A stretch of 64,000 bases of DNA, taken from assembly GCA_903871545.1 (NCBI GenBank), contig CAIQHG010000012.1:47717-111716 (forward strand), written 5' to 3'. Origin of the DNA: an uncultured Burkholderiales bacterium. Lineage in GTDB: Bacteria; Pseudomonadota; Gammaproteobacteria; Burkholderiales; Burkholderiaceae_C. The first letter of the stretch is position 1; every line of letters starts with the position of its first letter. The notes beneath the pieces were generated by a model. The model had not been told where the DNA came from. It saw only the letters and a program-made list of their open reading frames with translations, and did no database searches. The position numbers were made by a program, and so were the translations under genes. Positions 44,694 through 54,468 of the stretch are shown here, piece by piece.

Positions 44694-45818
44694 TTATTTT
44701 GGAAATTCGATGTGCTTGTTGAAAACGAGTTTTCCGTTCTCATTTTTGACAATGTTGTATCCACTTAGACCATCGCCATTTTCATCAAAGTTATAGTTTC
44801 CCTCGACTCCCTTAAAATTCTTTAGAGCAAGAATTGCCTTTTTAATTTGCTCTGGGTTGGTGGAGTTTGCATTTGTTATTGCTTGCGCAAGCACATTGAT
44901 TGCGTCGTAAGTCCAGCCTGAGTAAACATCGGGCTCAATTTTGTACTTCAAGCGGTACATGGCTGAGTAGGCCTTTGACTCAGCATTAGCGTCAGCGTTA
45001 AAGTCTGTGACTCCGTAAGTTCCGTATAAGGCCTCACCTGCAAGCGTAATTGCAGTATCCGTGGTGATCGATGTAGAGCCAATCCATGGGGAGGTTTCAC
45101 CTAACTGGCGCAATTGCTTGGCAAGAATTCCTACATCGGTTGAGTTTGTCATATAACTGGCCACAATATCAGCGCCAGATTTTTTAACAGCAAGAACGAC
45201 AGGCGTGAAATCCTGTGAGTTATTGGTATAACCTTGGGTGAGTACAGGTGTAATGCCTTGTAACTTTAGTGCGTCTTCTAGCGCTTTTTTACCCCCATTT
45301 CCAAAGGTATCCGTTGAATGAATAATTGCCCATTTTTTCAACTTCAGAGTGGAAACCCCGAAGTCCGCAATTACTTTTGAGGAAAAACTATCATTAGGCC
45401 TACATCTGAATACCCATGGATTGTTGATGTGAGTCAAACTCGGATCCGTCCCTCCAATCATGACCGGTATCGCATTTTTAGCTATGGTTGGAGACGCAGC
45501 CATGACCTGAGTGCTGCGAATGGGTCCGATCATCGCAATAATATCCTTATCGCCACCGAGTTTAGAAAAAGCAAGGACTGTCCCAGGGTTTGATGATTGC
45601 GTATCCTCAATGATCACCTCCACTTGTTTGCCCAGCAAGCCTCCCTTTTTGTTAATTTGTTCAATCGCAGTTTTAACCCCGTTGATAGCGTAACTACCCG
45701 CTTCGGCGTTCGGTCCGGTGGTTTCGTTGATGAGTCCAATTTTGATCGTTTCAGCTGACCAAGCAAATGAGCCCGTTAAGGCAAATAGGATCACAGCGGC
45801 TATTTTTAGCATTTTCAT
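44694..45818 (-). CDS. Liv-type ABC periplasmic receptor (second system)
   Basis: 374 residues with a Sec signal ending FAWSAET. Mature part IKIGLINETTGPNAEAG, EQINKKGGLLGKQVEVI as in LivK. First gene of the liv-aminoacylase operon (45818 to 39446). By operon logic its ligand is an N-acyl-D-amino acid or related compound; inference. Confidence 0.93.
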   Translation of the reverse strand: MKMLKIAAVILFALTGSFAWSAETIKIGLINETTGPNAEAGSYAINGVKTAIEQINKKGGLLGKQVEVIIEDTQSSNPGTVLAFSKLGGDKDIIAMIGPIRSTQVMAASPTIAKNAIPVMIGGTDPSLTHINNPWVFRCRPNDSFSSKVIADFGVSTLKLKKWAIIHSTDTFGNGGKKALEDALKLQGITPVLTQGYTNNSQDFTPVVLAVKKSGADIVASYMTNSTDVGILAKQLRQLGETSPWIGSTSITTDTAITLAGEALYGTYGVTDFNADANAESKAYSAMYRLKYKIEPDVYSGWTYDAINVLAQAITNANSTNPEQIKKAILALKNFKGVEGNYNFDENGDGLSGYNIVKNENGKLVFNKHIEFPK

Positions 45819-46185
45819 AGTTTTCTCTTAGGCTTAAGTTGGAGATATAACACCAATTACTATACTCAAAAAATAACGCTTTCTTATCAAGTAAAACCAT
45901 TAGAAATCGGGCACACCAAACGCAATAGCCTACAAACATTTACCCAAATTCAAGACTCAAAGTTAATTTTCGGACCTAAACCGAGGGTTTACCAAAGCAT
46001 GTTCAAGATTCTGGGACATCGGTAAATTTGACACGATTTTTTGCTTAGATTTGCGAGTTCGAGAGTTATCCACAATGGCTGTCTTCGTTAGCAACGAACG
46101 CAAAGCCGTTACGGGTAACTCGCCGCCAAAGCTAAAAAATGTAAAAAAAATACTGTTTTTTATGACACGTGATTAGGGGTGCAAA
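45819..46185. other. Intergenic region upstream of the second Liv operon
   Basis: No intact gene. A hairpin TTCGTT-AGC-AACGAA lies near 46086-46100. A 34-codon ATG-started frame at 46075 (MAVFVSNERKAVTG...) has no recognisable similarity and is probably chance. The liv promoter should lie at the left end. Confidence 0.4.
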
Positions 46186-46550
46186 ATGGATAGCAACGCG
46201 TTTTATAAAGCAATTTTGGGCGTCTAAGATCCTTGGACCGTTATTAACGTTACCCTGGACATGGAGGAAAAGAAAGTCATTGTTGAAGTTGCCTTAAAAA
46301 GTGGTGGGAATGCTGAGAAGACATTTAGATGGTCTGCTCATTTACAGCAAGTATCACGTAACGAGCGCAACTGCTGAGGTATTCATTAGCGTGATGCAAT
46401 TGATCAAAAAAATGCCAGAGAATTTAAAAGCTTCAAAAATTACAGAATGAGAATTTAGCTTCATTGTGGCAAGTTGGATCTGAGCATTTAAAAAACCACA
46501 GAAATTGCCGAAGAACCAATTAAATTAATCGTTTCAAAGATTCTCAAACT
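46186..46550 (+). pseudogene. Decayed transposase-like gene (ISL3-type N-terminus suspected)
   Basis: ATG at 46186 reads MDSNAFYKAILGV, stop, DPWTVINVTLDMEEKKVIVE, matching the general pattern of ISL3-family transposase starts (short lead, ...LG(I/V)xxPW.V..V.LD...K.v.i.V). It then shows stops and shifts; further fragments read VFISVMQLIKKMPENLKASK and FSFIVASW. No terminal inverted repeats found. A relic; family assignment is tentative. Confidence 0.45.
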
Positions 46551-47222
46551 TCATTGATTATTTCTTCTACATCTTTGTAAATCACAAGCCGTAGGAAATT
46601 CAGAGCGGTACTCAATATACCGTTTAAACTCCTCTTTACTCCCAACGGTGCACTCCGCTCCGCTAGCGTCTTTGTAATAAGAAAGAACATCAACACATCT
46701 TTTTGAGTGTGCGACAAGTCCATAAAAATGACCAATTTCATGAGAGAGTGTCATTTGTAGCGTATAACGAGAGTCGTAAGTAGGACGTCGTTCTTTAAGA
46801 AGTTTAAAAACGCTTGGAGAGAGGTATAAACGCTGATGAACTGTATCTGACGCACCGATATTACCCATTGATTTAGCGTCATTCCAAATTATCATGACCT
46901 CATTATTAGAAGAATAATTAGGGTCTGCACGGACACTAACCTGTGTGCTTATTCCGCAAGTTGACCACGCATTAACCGCTCGCTTGACCATATCAGTAAC
47001 TTCTTGCGAACTAAAGGCGGAGGGTTCATTGCCCGGCACATACACGAAAGTTAGGTTTGGGATATTTGTTTTTTTATCCACCCCGTCATTCCAAGTAATA
47101 ACCTCCTCTACGGAACATGCGTTGATTTCTTTTTCCCGTAAATTTAAATTTTCGGAAAAACATTTAAATGCGATATGGAACGTTAGGAAAAAAATTGATA
47201 ATTTAATTAAAAATTTTTGCAT
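46551..47222 (-). CDS. Secreted metzincin-like metalloprotease
   Basis: 223 residues from the internal ATG at 47222, where MQKFLIKLSIFFLTFHIAF is a signal peptide; the ORF's longer start at 47303 overlaps the upstream gene. Zinc motif HExxHxxGxxH is complete in SHEIGHFYGLVAHSKR, and DVLSYY follows at the place of the Met-turn, with Leu for Met. Nine or so Cys suggest an exported, disulfide-bonded protein. Reprolysin/matrixin-like predicted fold; substrate unknown. Confidence 0.75.
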   Translation of the reverse strand: MQKFLIKLSIFFLTFHIAFKCFSENLNLREKEINACSVEEVITWNDGVDKKTNIPNLTFVYVPGNEPSAFSSQEVTDMVKRAVNAWSTCGISTQVSVRADPNYSSNNEVMIIWNDAKSMGNIGASDTVHQRLYLSPSVFKLLKERRPTYDSRYTLQMTLSHEIGHFYGLVAHSKRCVDVLSYYKDASGAECTVGSKEEFKRYIEYRSEFPTACDLQRCRRNNQ

Positions 47223-47295
47223 TGGAATTTCATGTAAATGTTTCAAATGCAAAACTGCCACTAAATTAGATTTTAATGCGTCTTTTAAAAAAGAC

Positions 47296-48081
47296 TTAAA
47301 CAACTTTTAAACGGATAGAGGGCAATCCATCAATATGCCCCTCCATCAAATCACCCACTACAACGGGACCCACATTTTCTGGAGTTCCTGAGTAAATTAG
47401 ATCGCCCGGCATTAATTCAAATGCGGCTGATAGTTGACTAATTTGTTCGGCAACCGACCATATCATAGATGATAGATTGGACTCTTGCTTAGTCGCGCCG
47501 TTGATCTTCAACCAGATTGCGCCTTTGGTGAAGTGCCCATAATCTTCAACTCTATGTATGGATCCTATCGGAGCTGAGTGATCAAAACTTTTACCGATTT
47601 CCCAAGGTTTTTTTTGATCCCCCATACCACGCTGCAAATCTCGGCGAGTCATATCTAATCCTATTGCATAGCCGTAAACATTGTTTAAGGCAAGCTCAAC
47701 AGGAATGTTTTTTCCCCCCTTATGCAGGGCCGCCACCAATTCAATTTCGTGATGGTAATTCTTAGTTAGTGAAGGATAAGGGTGGTTACCCGTTTGCCCC
47801 TCGGCTACATACTGAACCGAATCGGTAGGCTTTTGAAAAAAGAAGGGAGGCTCTCGCGTTGGGTCAGAGCCCATCTCAATTGCGTGGGCAGAATAATTTC
47901 TGCCTATACAATAAATACGCCGAACTGGAAAAAACTCTGCAGAGCCTTTAATCGGTATGTAAGTCGATGGAACCTCAAAAGGTGTTTTAACTGAGTTCGT
48001 TGCATATGAATTTTGAGCACTTAGCGCGAAGGAACCCAATCCTGCGGCACCTACTTTAGATAATAAGTTTCTTCTTTGCAT
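47296..48081 (-). CDS. Fumarylacetoacetate hydrolase family protein with Tat signal
   Basis: 261 residues. N-terminus QRRNLLSKVGAAGLG, a twin-arginine motif plus hydrophobic stretch ending near SYA. FAH-fold core: RRIYCIGRNYSAHAIEM, YHHEIELVAAL (metal ligands), YAIGLDMTRRDLQ, GDLIYSGTPENVGPV. FAH-family hydrolases (maleylpyruvate, acylpyruvate) are normally cytoplasmic, so an exported member is unusual. Whether the Tat signal is used is untested. Next to the metzincin-like gene; no functional link seen. Confidence 0.85.
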   Translation of the reverse strand: MQRRNLLSKVGAAGLGSFALSAQNSYATNSVKTPFEVPSTYIPIKGSAEFFPVRRIYCIGRNYSAHAIEMGSDPTREPPFFFQKPTDSVQYVAEGQTGNHPYPSLTKNYHHEIELVAALHKGGKNIPVELALNNVYGYAIGLDMTRRDLQRGMGDQKKPWEIGKSFDHSAPIGSIHRVEDYGHFTKGAIWLKINGATKQESNLSSMIWSVAEQISQLSAAFELMPGDLIYSGTPENVGPVVVGDLMEGHIDGLPSIRLKVV

Positions 48082-48726
48082 TTTAAAAATTTCTAACCAA
48101 GTTGTATGTTTAAGCGTTGTTCAAAGGTCGACTATCAGTCTAATCCAGATTATATTTGGAAGTAATGAAATTTTGTGATATTTGGTTGATTCAAAAAACT
48201 TTAATCACGCAATAGCTTTTTCAAAGACAAGATAGATTAAATTTAACGCTTAGGTGAGCGTCTATTAAAGAGATGAGAGTTATATTAGGGCAAGCAGTTA
48301 TTGTTAGGCTACATTCTATGTTTCAATTAATAATTAATTTAACTCATCAGTCTGCACACACTTAGACTAATAAAAGCCAACAAAATTTGGTATTCATTTA
48401 GCTTAAATAATTAGAAATCAAATCGGGACTGTACAATAATTTTTTAGATTCCCCGTAGCAAACCACTTGACCCTGCTTTAAAACCAAAGCCTTTGGGAAA
48501 ATTCAAGGGCTAGCATAGCGACTTGCTCCACCAAAACGTGGATTCAAATATGAATTACTAAAAAACAACCCTGCTTAAAGCACCCATCATTTCCTTTAAT
48601 ACCCAATACTCACAGGTTTTCAAGAATTTTGTAATGTAGTTTTTTTATATGGGTTTAGTTTGCTTAAATTTTTACTTTAGCAGGTAAAAATCTTTAAAGA
48701 TACTCAGTTCCAAACCATTACAGTAA
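48082..48726 (-). pseudogene. livF: Gap holding a livF 3' relic (48398-48550)
   Basis: Minus-strand frames read VLVEQVAMLALEFSQ then, after a one-base shift, ALVLKQGQVVCYGESKKLL and YSPDLISNYLS, stop at 48398. This is the C-terminal fifth of a LivF/LivG ATPase (LLVEQN..MAL...AYVL..G.vv..G....LL..pdl...YLG). No Walker motifs remain. The rest of the gap (48082-48397 and 48551-48726) shows nothing recognisable. Confidence 0.65.
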
Positions 48727-49530
48727 TTATTCATTCACAAAGATCGGTTGACGTTTTTGTGCAAACGCAGCCTCCGCTTCCTTATGATCTTTTGAGAACC
48801 ACAGTCTTGCAAATTCATCCCTTGCCAATTTTCTAGTCTGGTCTTTATCATAATGCAGGTGGGACCTCACCACCTTTTTGACAGAGCCCAAAGACATCGG
48901 AGCGGCACTTTGCATTCTTTGTGCCAAAGACAGCGCACATTGCAAAACTGACTGATCATGCGCAACTTCCTCTGCGAGTCCTACCCTCAAAGCCTCTGCA
49001 GCGTTTATACGGTCCCCAGTTAAAAGCATTTTCATTGCAATTCCTCGCCCCGTGGTGTTTAGTAAACGCTCTATGCCGTTCCAACCCGGAATAACGCCAA
49101 TTCTTGACTGAGGAAAGCCAACTTCAGCTGTAGCCTTGATCACCCTTAGATCACAAGCCAAAGCCAACTCTAACCCGCCCCCAATTGCAAACCCATTAAT
49201 TGCAGCAATGAAGGGAATGTCTATTGACTCAATTAAATCAAGAACATCGCAAATCTTATCAAATACTAACTGCAACTCCTCCTTTGTATTGAAGGAGGCA
49301 TACTTTTTGACGTCCCCGCCGGTACAGAAAAATTTATCTCCTTCTCCCGTAATAATCACCGATGTCACTGATGAATCGGTGCGGATGCTTTGCAATGATT
49401 TATCCAACTCAAGAGCAAGTTCGTAGGACATTGAGTTCCCCGCACTGGGACGATTCAGAGTCAAAATGACCGTTGATTCGATTTTATGAATCTTTAAAAT
49501 AGATTCGCTGTTATGGGCGTTCGACGACAT
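48727..49530 (-). CDS. Enoyl-CoA hydratase/isomerase
   Basis: 267 residues from the ATG at 49530, which overlaps the VOC gene stop by 20 bases. LTLNRPSAGNSMS, CTGGDVKKYA, GFAIGGGLELALACDLRVI, FPQSRIGVIPGWNG and FAQKRQPIFVNE. Last gene of the TRAP-CoA transferase operon. Hydrates or isomerises an enoyl-CoA. Confidence 0.9.
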   Translation of the reverse strand: MSSNAHNSESILKIHKIESTVILTLNRPSAGNSMSYELALELDKSLQSIRTDSSVTSVIITGEGDKFFCTGGDVKKYASFNTKEELQLVFDKICDVLDLIESIDIPFIAAINGFAIGGGLELALACDLRVIKATAEVGFPQSRIGVIPGWNGIERLLNTTGRGIAMKMLLTGDRINAAEALRVGLAEEVAHDQSVLQCALSLAQRMQSAAPMSLGSVKKVVRSHLHYDKDQTRKLARDEFARLWFSKDHKEAEAAFAQKRQPIFVNE

Positions 49531-50446
49531 GTAATAAAACTCCTCCAAGACCTTTGGTATGAATGAAACCAATTAAAGCTCTTCTGGAACCAGGCCTTCC
49601 AACTTGATCGATCAGTGGAATACCTGCCTTATCGAGTAAAGCAAGGGTGGCATTGATATTGGATGCTTTCAACGCAATGTGGTGCAACCCCTCACCCCTA
49701 GAATTTACGAACTTTGTAATGGCTCCTTGATCTTGCTTAGTATTGCCAGGGCGGCCGTAGTCAATTTCTGCTGATTGATTTGGGTTGAAGTTTGCCAAAA
49801 ACTCAAGCTCGCAATCTCCTACAGTTATAAAACAGACCCTCAATCCCCCAACTGGCTTAGGATCTCGGTTGTGGTAGACGACGCCGTACTTATCAGAGGT
49901 AAAGCTCTCAATAGCTAAATTAACCTCCATGTCAGTTTGACGACTCTCAACTTCAAAGCCCATTTTATTTGCAAATATTTTTTCTGATGCAAAAACATCA
50001 CTAACCGCTATACCTAGATGATCTATTTTTTCAATGATACCTGGGGTGTGAGGTTTTAACTTTAATTTTGAAGTGATCCAAGTTTGAACACCAGTCGTCT
50101 GGTTTTTTGGAATTTTATAAAGCGGCAAATCATTTAAACCCAAGAATTTGGACTCCTCAGGTTGCGCCAACCCGTTTTTCTCACAAAACCTCAAAGTTTC
50201 TTTGAAATCGTTGCTGACTAAAGCAATGTGATGGACACCAGGTTTTTCCTGCATTTCGACCATTGGGTCACCGGTCTCAAAAACAGCAAGGGCGCTTTTA
50301 CCGACCGTAAACACGGGAATAGATTTTCCACTCGTATTGCAAGGCACATCATTACGGGGAAGACCCAAAATATTACCCAATACATTAGAAGTCATTGATA
50401 CATCGGACGATACTAAAGCAACGTATGCGATTTCATTTGCAATCAT
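49511..50446 (-). CDS. Two-module VOC (glyoxalase-fold) protein, epimerase or dioxygenase-like
   Basis: 311 residues with two vicinal-oxygen-chelate modules. Metal-ligand candidates: His in GVHHIALVSND (module 1), IDHLGIAVSD and GEGLHHIALK with Glu in LLHVVE (module 2). Methylmalonyl-CoA epimerase and 4-hydroxyphenylpyruvate dioxygenase share this layout. In an operon with CoA transferase and crotonase an acyl-CoA epimerase role is plausible, though a ring-cleaving dioxygenase cannot be excluded. Confidence 0.8.
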   Translation of the reverse strand: MIANEIAYVALVSSDVSMTSNVLGNILGLPRNDVPCNTSGKSIPVFTVGKSALAVFETGDPMVEMQEKPGVHHIALVSNDFKETLRFCEKNGLAQPEESKFLGLNDLPLYKIPKNQTTGVQTWITSKLKLKPHTPGIIEKIDHLGIAVSDVFASEKIFANKMGFEVESRQTDMEVNLAIESFTSDKYGVVYHNRDPKPVGGLRVCFITVGDCELEFLANFNPNQSAEIDYGRPGNTKQDQGAITKFVNSRGEGLHHIALKASNINATLALLDKAGIPLIDQVGRPGSRRALIGFIHTKGLGGVLLHVVERP

Positions 50447-50468
50447 AATTATTCCTATTATTTAAATT

Positions 50469-51671
50469 TCAACTCTGAAAGACTACTTTTTCATCAATCA
50501 ATTTTTGAATTTCAAGCTCAGAGTAGCCAAAATTTTTAAGTAAATTCAACGAATCTGCACCAAGTAATGGAGGTGCAGTTCTGACTGAATTACCCGTCAA
50601 TGAATCCATTCGAATCGGGTTAGCAAGTAAACGAATTCGCCCTAAAGAAGGATGATCAACCTCCTGCGTCATGCCACTTTGATTAACATGAGGGTCGGCA
50701 AAGACCTGTTCTAAATTAAAAATTGGGCCAGCGGGTAGACCTAACTTAACTAAGTCAAGAGTCCATTCCATTTTTTTCCGCTGCATAAATTTAAAATTAA
50801 GAATAGTCTTGAGCTCGTCCCTGTTTTTCATGCGGGCAGTATTATTGATATAACGCTCATCAAAAACCAAATCTGGAAGTCCAATCAAAGTACAGAGCTT
50901 TGCGAACATATCATCTGTCGCAGCAGCCATGTTGAATGGACCATCACTTGCCTCAAATACCCCGTAAGGACAAATAACGGGATGATCGTTTCCAACTACA
51001 TCAGGCGTCTCACCCAAAGTGAGTTGCCTTTGACCTTGAACATTCAGCATTCCTATCAGGCTAGCTAGTAGGGAAGTTTCAACAAGTTGACCCTGCCCAG
51101 TACTTTGCCGCTGAATAAGTGCGGCTTGTATGCCCATCGCTGACCACATACCCGCTACTACATCTCCAATTGGAATACCCACTCTTACCGGACCCGACTC
51201 TTTTTTCCCTGTCAAAGACATTAGTCCAGACATTCCTTGAGCAATTTGATCAACTCCCGGCCAGTCCTCATAAGGCCCCCCCCGCCCTAGCCCAGAGATT
51301 GAGCTAAATATTAAACGAGAATTTAGCGCTCTGAGATCTTCATATGCCATACCCATTGATTTCATTACACCTGGCTTAAAGTTCTCCACAACGATGTCCA
51401 CCTTGGAGCTCAGGTCTTTTAACAAGTTCAAACCTACGGGATCTCTAAAATTAACGACCAAACTTTTCTTATTTCGGTGAATTGACAAATAATAAACGCT
51501 GACCCCGTCCTTAAAGGGACCCCATCCGCGAATCATTTCACCACTTGGAGAAGGTTCGACTTTAATTACTTCAGCGCCTAAATCGGCCAAAATCATGGTG
51601 CAAAAAGGACCTGCTAAAGCTCTGGATAAATCCAAAACCTTTATGCCTTCTAGTGGTAATTTCATACTCAA
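50469..51671 (-). CDS. Family III CoA-transferase (third copy)
   Basis: 400 residues. VLDLSRALAGPFCTMILADLGA, VVENFKPGVMKSMGM and catalytic Asp141 in WPGVDQIAQGMSGL, the normal residue, unlike the 16208 paralogue. 10 bases after the DctP stop. Activates the acid imported by the TRAP system, by inference. Confidence 0.92.
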   Translation of the reverse strand: MSMKLPLEGIKVLDLSRALAGPFCTMILADLGAEVIKVEPSPSGEMIRGWGPFKDGVSVYYLSIHRNKKSLVVNFRDPVGLNLLKDLSSKVDIVVENFKPGVMKSMGMAYEDLRALNSRLIFSSISGLGRGGPYEDWPGVDQIAQGMSGLMSLTGKKESGPVRVGIPIGDVVAGMWSAMGIQAALIQRQSTGQGQLVETSLLASLIGMLNVQGQRQLTLGETPDVVGNDHPVICPYGVFEASDGPFNMAAATDDMFAKLCTLIGLPDLVFDERYINNTARMKNRDELKTILNFKFMQRKKMEWTLDLVKLGLPAGPIFNLEQVFADPHVNQSGMTQEVDHPSLGRIRLLANPIRMDSLTGNSVRTAPPLLGADSLNLLKNFGYSELEIQKLIDEKVVFQS

Positions 51672-51681
51672 AATTGCCTTT

Positions 51682-52662
51682 TTACTTTGTACGTTGTTTG
51701 TCTAATAAATCCATCACTTCATTACCAATTTCTTTTCTAAATTGGCTGTACACAGGCTCAGTAAGATCTTTCCATTTCTTTAGCTCTGTTGGCGTAAGAC
51801 TCGTAATTTGGCGGCCCTGTTTGATCAACAGTTCTCTATCTGTTTTATCCAGCTCCTTAACGCCCTCAATCTCGGATGCCGTGATCTCTTTGAGAGACTG
51901 AATTAGCAGCAAACGATGCTTATCACTAAGCCCATTCCAGACCCTGTCTGAAGCTAAAACCGAGTAACCGAGCATAGATAGTGTTCCTGCATTAGTACCG
52001 TATTTAGCGTTTGGAAATATTTTCCAAAAACTGTATGTGGATTCAAAACCCTGAACGGTTCCCTGGCTAACTGCAGTTGTTAGCAATACTGGGGAAAGAT
52101 GGATGGGCTCTACCCCTAAATTTTTAAGAGATGATTCAGCGGGTGCTCCACCAATTACTCGAAAAGTCATTCCTTTTAAGTCGTTGGTGGAGTTGATGGG
52201 TTTTTCCGTAGACACCATTACAACGTCTCCCGCAGCCCACCAAGCTAAGATATTGAGTCCTTTCTCCTTGGCCTTGGTATTTATGTAGCTGCCAAGTGGC
52301 TTTGATAGATCTAAAAGATCGGGTAAGTCATAAGGGCTTGGAGCTAAATAAGGAAGATCAACTAAACGCATGCTTGGAATAACTACAGATAAATATGAAG
52401 CAACAGCTAATTGCATATCCAAGCTACCGTTATTTAAAGCCTGAATTGCATCCGCATCCTTATAAAGCTGTCCGGACGGAAATACCTGTAACACCACTTC
52501 CCCATTGCTTCGTTCTTTGACCAATTTAGCCCATTTATCTATGTAAACATGGCCGTAATGAGTTAGTGGTAATTCATGGGCTAGTCTTATTTTTACTTCA
52601 GCAAATGTTTCAACAGACAACACCATTAACAAAGCCGCAATAATTTTTTGAATGTTTAGCAT
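51682..52662 (-). CDS. dctP: TRAP transporter solute receptor DctP
   Basis: 326 residues, signal peptide ending VETFAEV. Mature start IRLAHELPLTHYGHVY, LQVFPSGQLYKDADAIQAL, and the ligand-carboxylate Arg in LKGMTFRVIGG. Receptor for an organic acid. 17 bases after dctM. Confidence 0.93.
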   Translation of the reverse strand: MLNIQKIIAALLMVLSVETFAEVKIRLAHELPLTHYGHVYIDKWAKLVKERSNGEVVLQVFPSGQLYKDADAIQALNNGSLDMQLAVASYLSVVIPSMRLVDLPYLAPSPYDLPDLLDLSKPLGSYINTKAKEKGLNILAWWAAGDVVMVSTEKPINSTNDLKGMTFRVIGGAPAESSLKNLGVEPIHLSPVLLTTAVSQGTVQGFESTYSFWKIFPNAKYGTNAGTLSMLGYSVLASDRVWNGLSDKHRLLLIQSLKEITASEIEGVKELDKTDRELLIKQGRQITSLTPTELKKWKDLTEPVYSQFRKEIGNEVMDLLDKQRTK

Positions 52663-52679
52663 ACTCTACCTTTTTTTGT

Positions 52680-53966
52680 TTATAAAGAATGACTCATAAC
52701 CGCTGGTAACCAAGTTGAAAATTTCGGAAAATAGGTCATCGTAATGAGTGCAACGCTTAAGAAAATATAAAAAGGCACCAGCGCTTTAACAATCACCTCA
52801 ATCCTCAAACCAGAAATTCCAGAAAGCACGAACAAATTAATACCAACTGGGGGCAACAATACTCCCAACTCAATATTGACTGTCATCAATACAGCCAAAT
52901 GCAGCGGGTCAATGCCAAGAGACTGGGCAATTGGGTAGATCAGTGGAAGTGTTATGACTAGTTTAGATAAGCCATCTAAAAAACAACCCAAAATTAGTAG
53001 CATTAAGTTGAGAAGAATCAAAAACTCCAGGGACGAGAGATTTAGAGACAGTACGATTTCAACCAAACTTTGCGGTACCCCTTCTGCCGTCAAAACAAAT
53101 GCAAATAAGGACGCGCCGATCAATATTAGATAAATCATGCAAGATAATCTAATTGTGGATTTACACACATCCACAATATCTTTAAAGGTGATTGCTTTGT
53201 AAACAACCACTGAGATGACTAGCCCATAGGCCACAACGACAGAGGCCACTTCGGTAGGAGTGAAATATCCTGAATAAATTCCAACAACCACCAAGATTGG
53301 CATCGCAATAACCCAAATGGCACTTATCAAAGCGGATATGAGTCTTTTAAGGCTGAATGACTCAGGCTGCCCAAACCCGCCACGCCAACTTAAAAATGCA
53401 ACTAACACCATCAAAGTTAAACCCAACACTAAACCGGGAATCATGCCCGCCATGAAAAGGGGACCTACTGGACTTTGGGTGATGCTTGAAAACAAAATCA
53501 TGGTGAGACTTGGTGGTACTAAAATACCGAAAGTAGAAGCACACGCAATAATTGCAGTGGAGAAAGCCTTTGGATAGCCTGCCTTATCTAAAACTGGCAA
53601 TCCAAAAGAGCCCACTGCCGCTGCCTCCGCTGCAGTGGATCCCGTTATACCCGCAAAAAACATACACGTAAGAACTGTTGCCGCTCCTGCTCCACCAGGC
53701 ACGGGCGCTAACAAAGCCCGAGTAAGTTCTACCAAAGGTTCAACGAGTTTTCCTTTAATTGCAAGCTCACCTGCCAAAATAAAAATTGGAATAGCCAGCA
53801 AGATGTAGTTACTTGAAGTTGACATTATGGACAACCCCACTGAGGGTAAAAGTTCACTAGAAAAAACTAATACTGCTACTAGTGAGCTACCAATAAGCGC
53901 AAGACCCACTGGAATGCCAATAAGTATCAAACATAAGAGCAGGATAATTGTTGTTGCTGCCATCAT
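52680..53966 (-). CDS. dctM: TRAP transporter large permease DctM
   Basis: 428 residues, about 12 hydrophobic segments, with FFAGITGSTAAEAAAVGSFG and PPSLTMILFSSITQSP typical of DctM. Overlaps the dctQ stop by 4 bases. Ion-driven. Confidence 0.94.
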   Translation of the reverse strand: MMAATTIILLLCLILIGIPVGLALIGSSLVAVLVFSSELLPSVGLSIMSTSSNYILLAIPIFILAGELAIKGKLVEPLVELTRALLAPVPGGAGAATVLTCMFFAGITGSTAAEAAAVGSFGLPVLDKAGYPKAFSTAIIACASTFGILVPPSLTMILFSSITQSPVGPLFMAGMIPGLVLGLTLMVLVAFLSWRGGFGQPESFSLKRLISALISAIWVIAMPILVVVGIYSGYFTPTEVASVVVAYGLVISVVVYKAITFKDIVDVCKSTIRLSCMIYLILIGASLFAFVLTAEGVPQSLVEIVLSLNLSSLEFLILLNLMLLILGCFLDGLSKLVITLPLIYPIAQSLGIDPLHLAVLMTVNIELGVLLPPVGINLFVLSGISGLRIEVIVKALVPFYIFLSVALITMTYFPKFSTWLPAVMSHSL

Positions 53967-54466
53967 GATCGGAAATCTTGCCTGTGTTTAATGATAATTC
54001 TTATTACCGCGTGAATGGCTAACAGCAAAAAACCAACTGGAAGTGCCAAAGATACTACCCACAAAGGAAATCTAAGCGCAGTATTAGAAACTGCATCAGT
54101 TAAAAATTGCTGTACCGTTAGCACCGACCCAAGCCACATCAAAATGACTGAAATAACAAGCATGACGACCGCGGAAAAATAATAAATAATTTGTTGCCAT
54201 TTATGAGTAAACCTGCGAACTATCATATCTAGACCTAACTGAGGCCCTCTAGAGAACGCAGCCATTAATCCTAAAAAAACAGCCCAAGTAAAAGCATACG
54301 TGGGTAATTCTGAAATCCAAGAGGGTGAGGTTTTAAAAACGTTGCGAAGAATGACACCTAGAAATATGACCGATGCAGCAAATATAGTTAAAAAAGCAGC
54401 AATTGATTCTGCATATTCTTCGACCTTTTTAATAAAGGGGATTTGGGCAAAGTCAGTATCACTCAT
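53963..54466 (-). CDS. dctQ: TRAP transporter small permease DctQ
   Basis: 167 residues, four hydrophobic segments with WISELPTYAFTWAVFLG, typical DctQ. Follows the regulator gene by 2 bases. Confidence 0.93.
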   Translation of the reverse strand: MSDTDFAQIPFIKKVEEYAESIAAFLTIFAASVIFLGVILRNVFKTSPSWISELPTYAFTWAVFLGLMAAFSRGPQLGLDMIVRRFTHKWQQIIYYFSAVVMLVISVILMWLGSVLTVQQFLTDAVSNTALRFPLWVVSLALPVGFLLLAIHAVIRIIIKHRQDFRS

Positions 54467-54468
54467 CT

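Noticed and set aside
46075..46179. 34-codon ORF before the transposase relic
   Set aside because: No ribosome site, no similarity; likely chance in an intergenic region.
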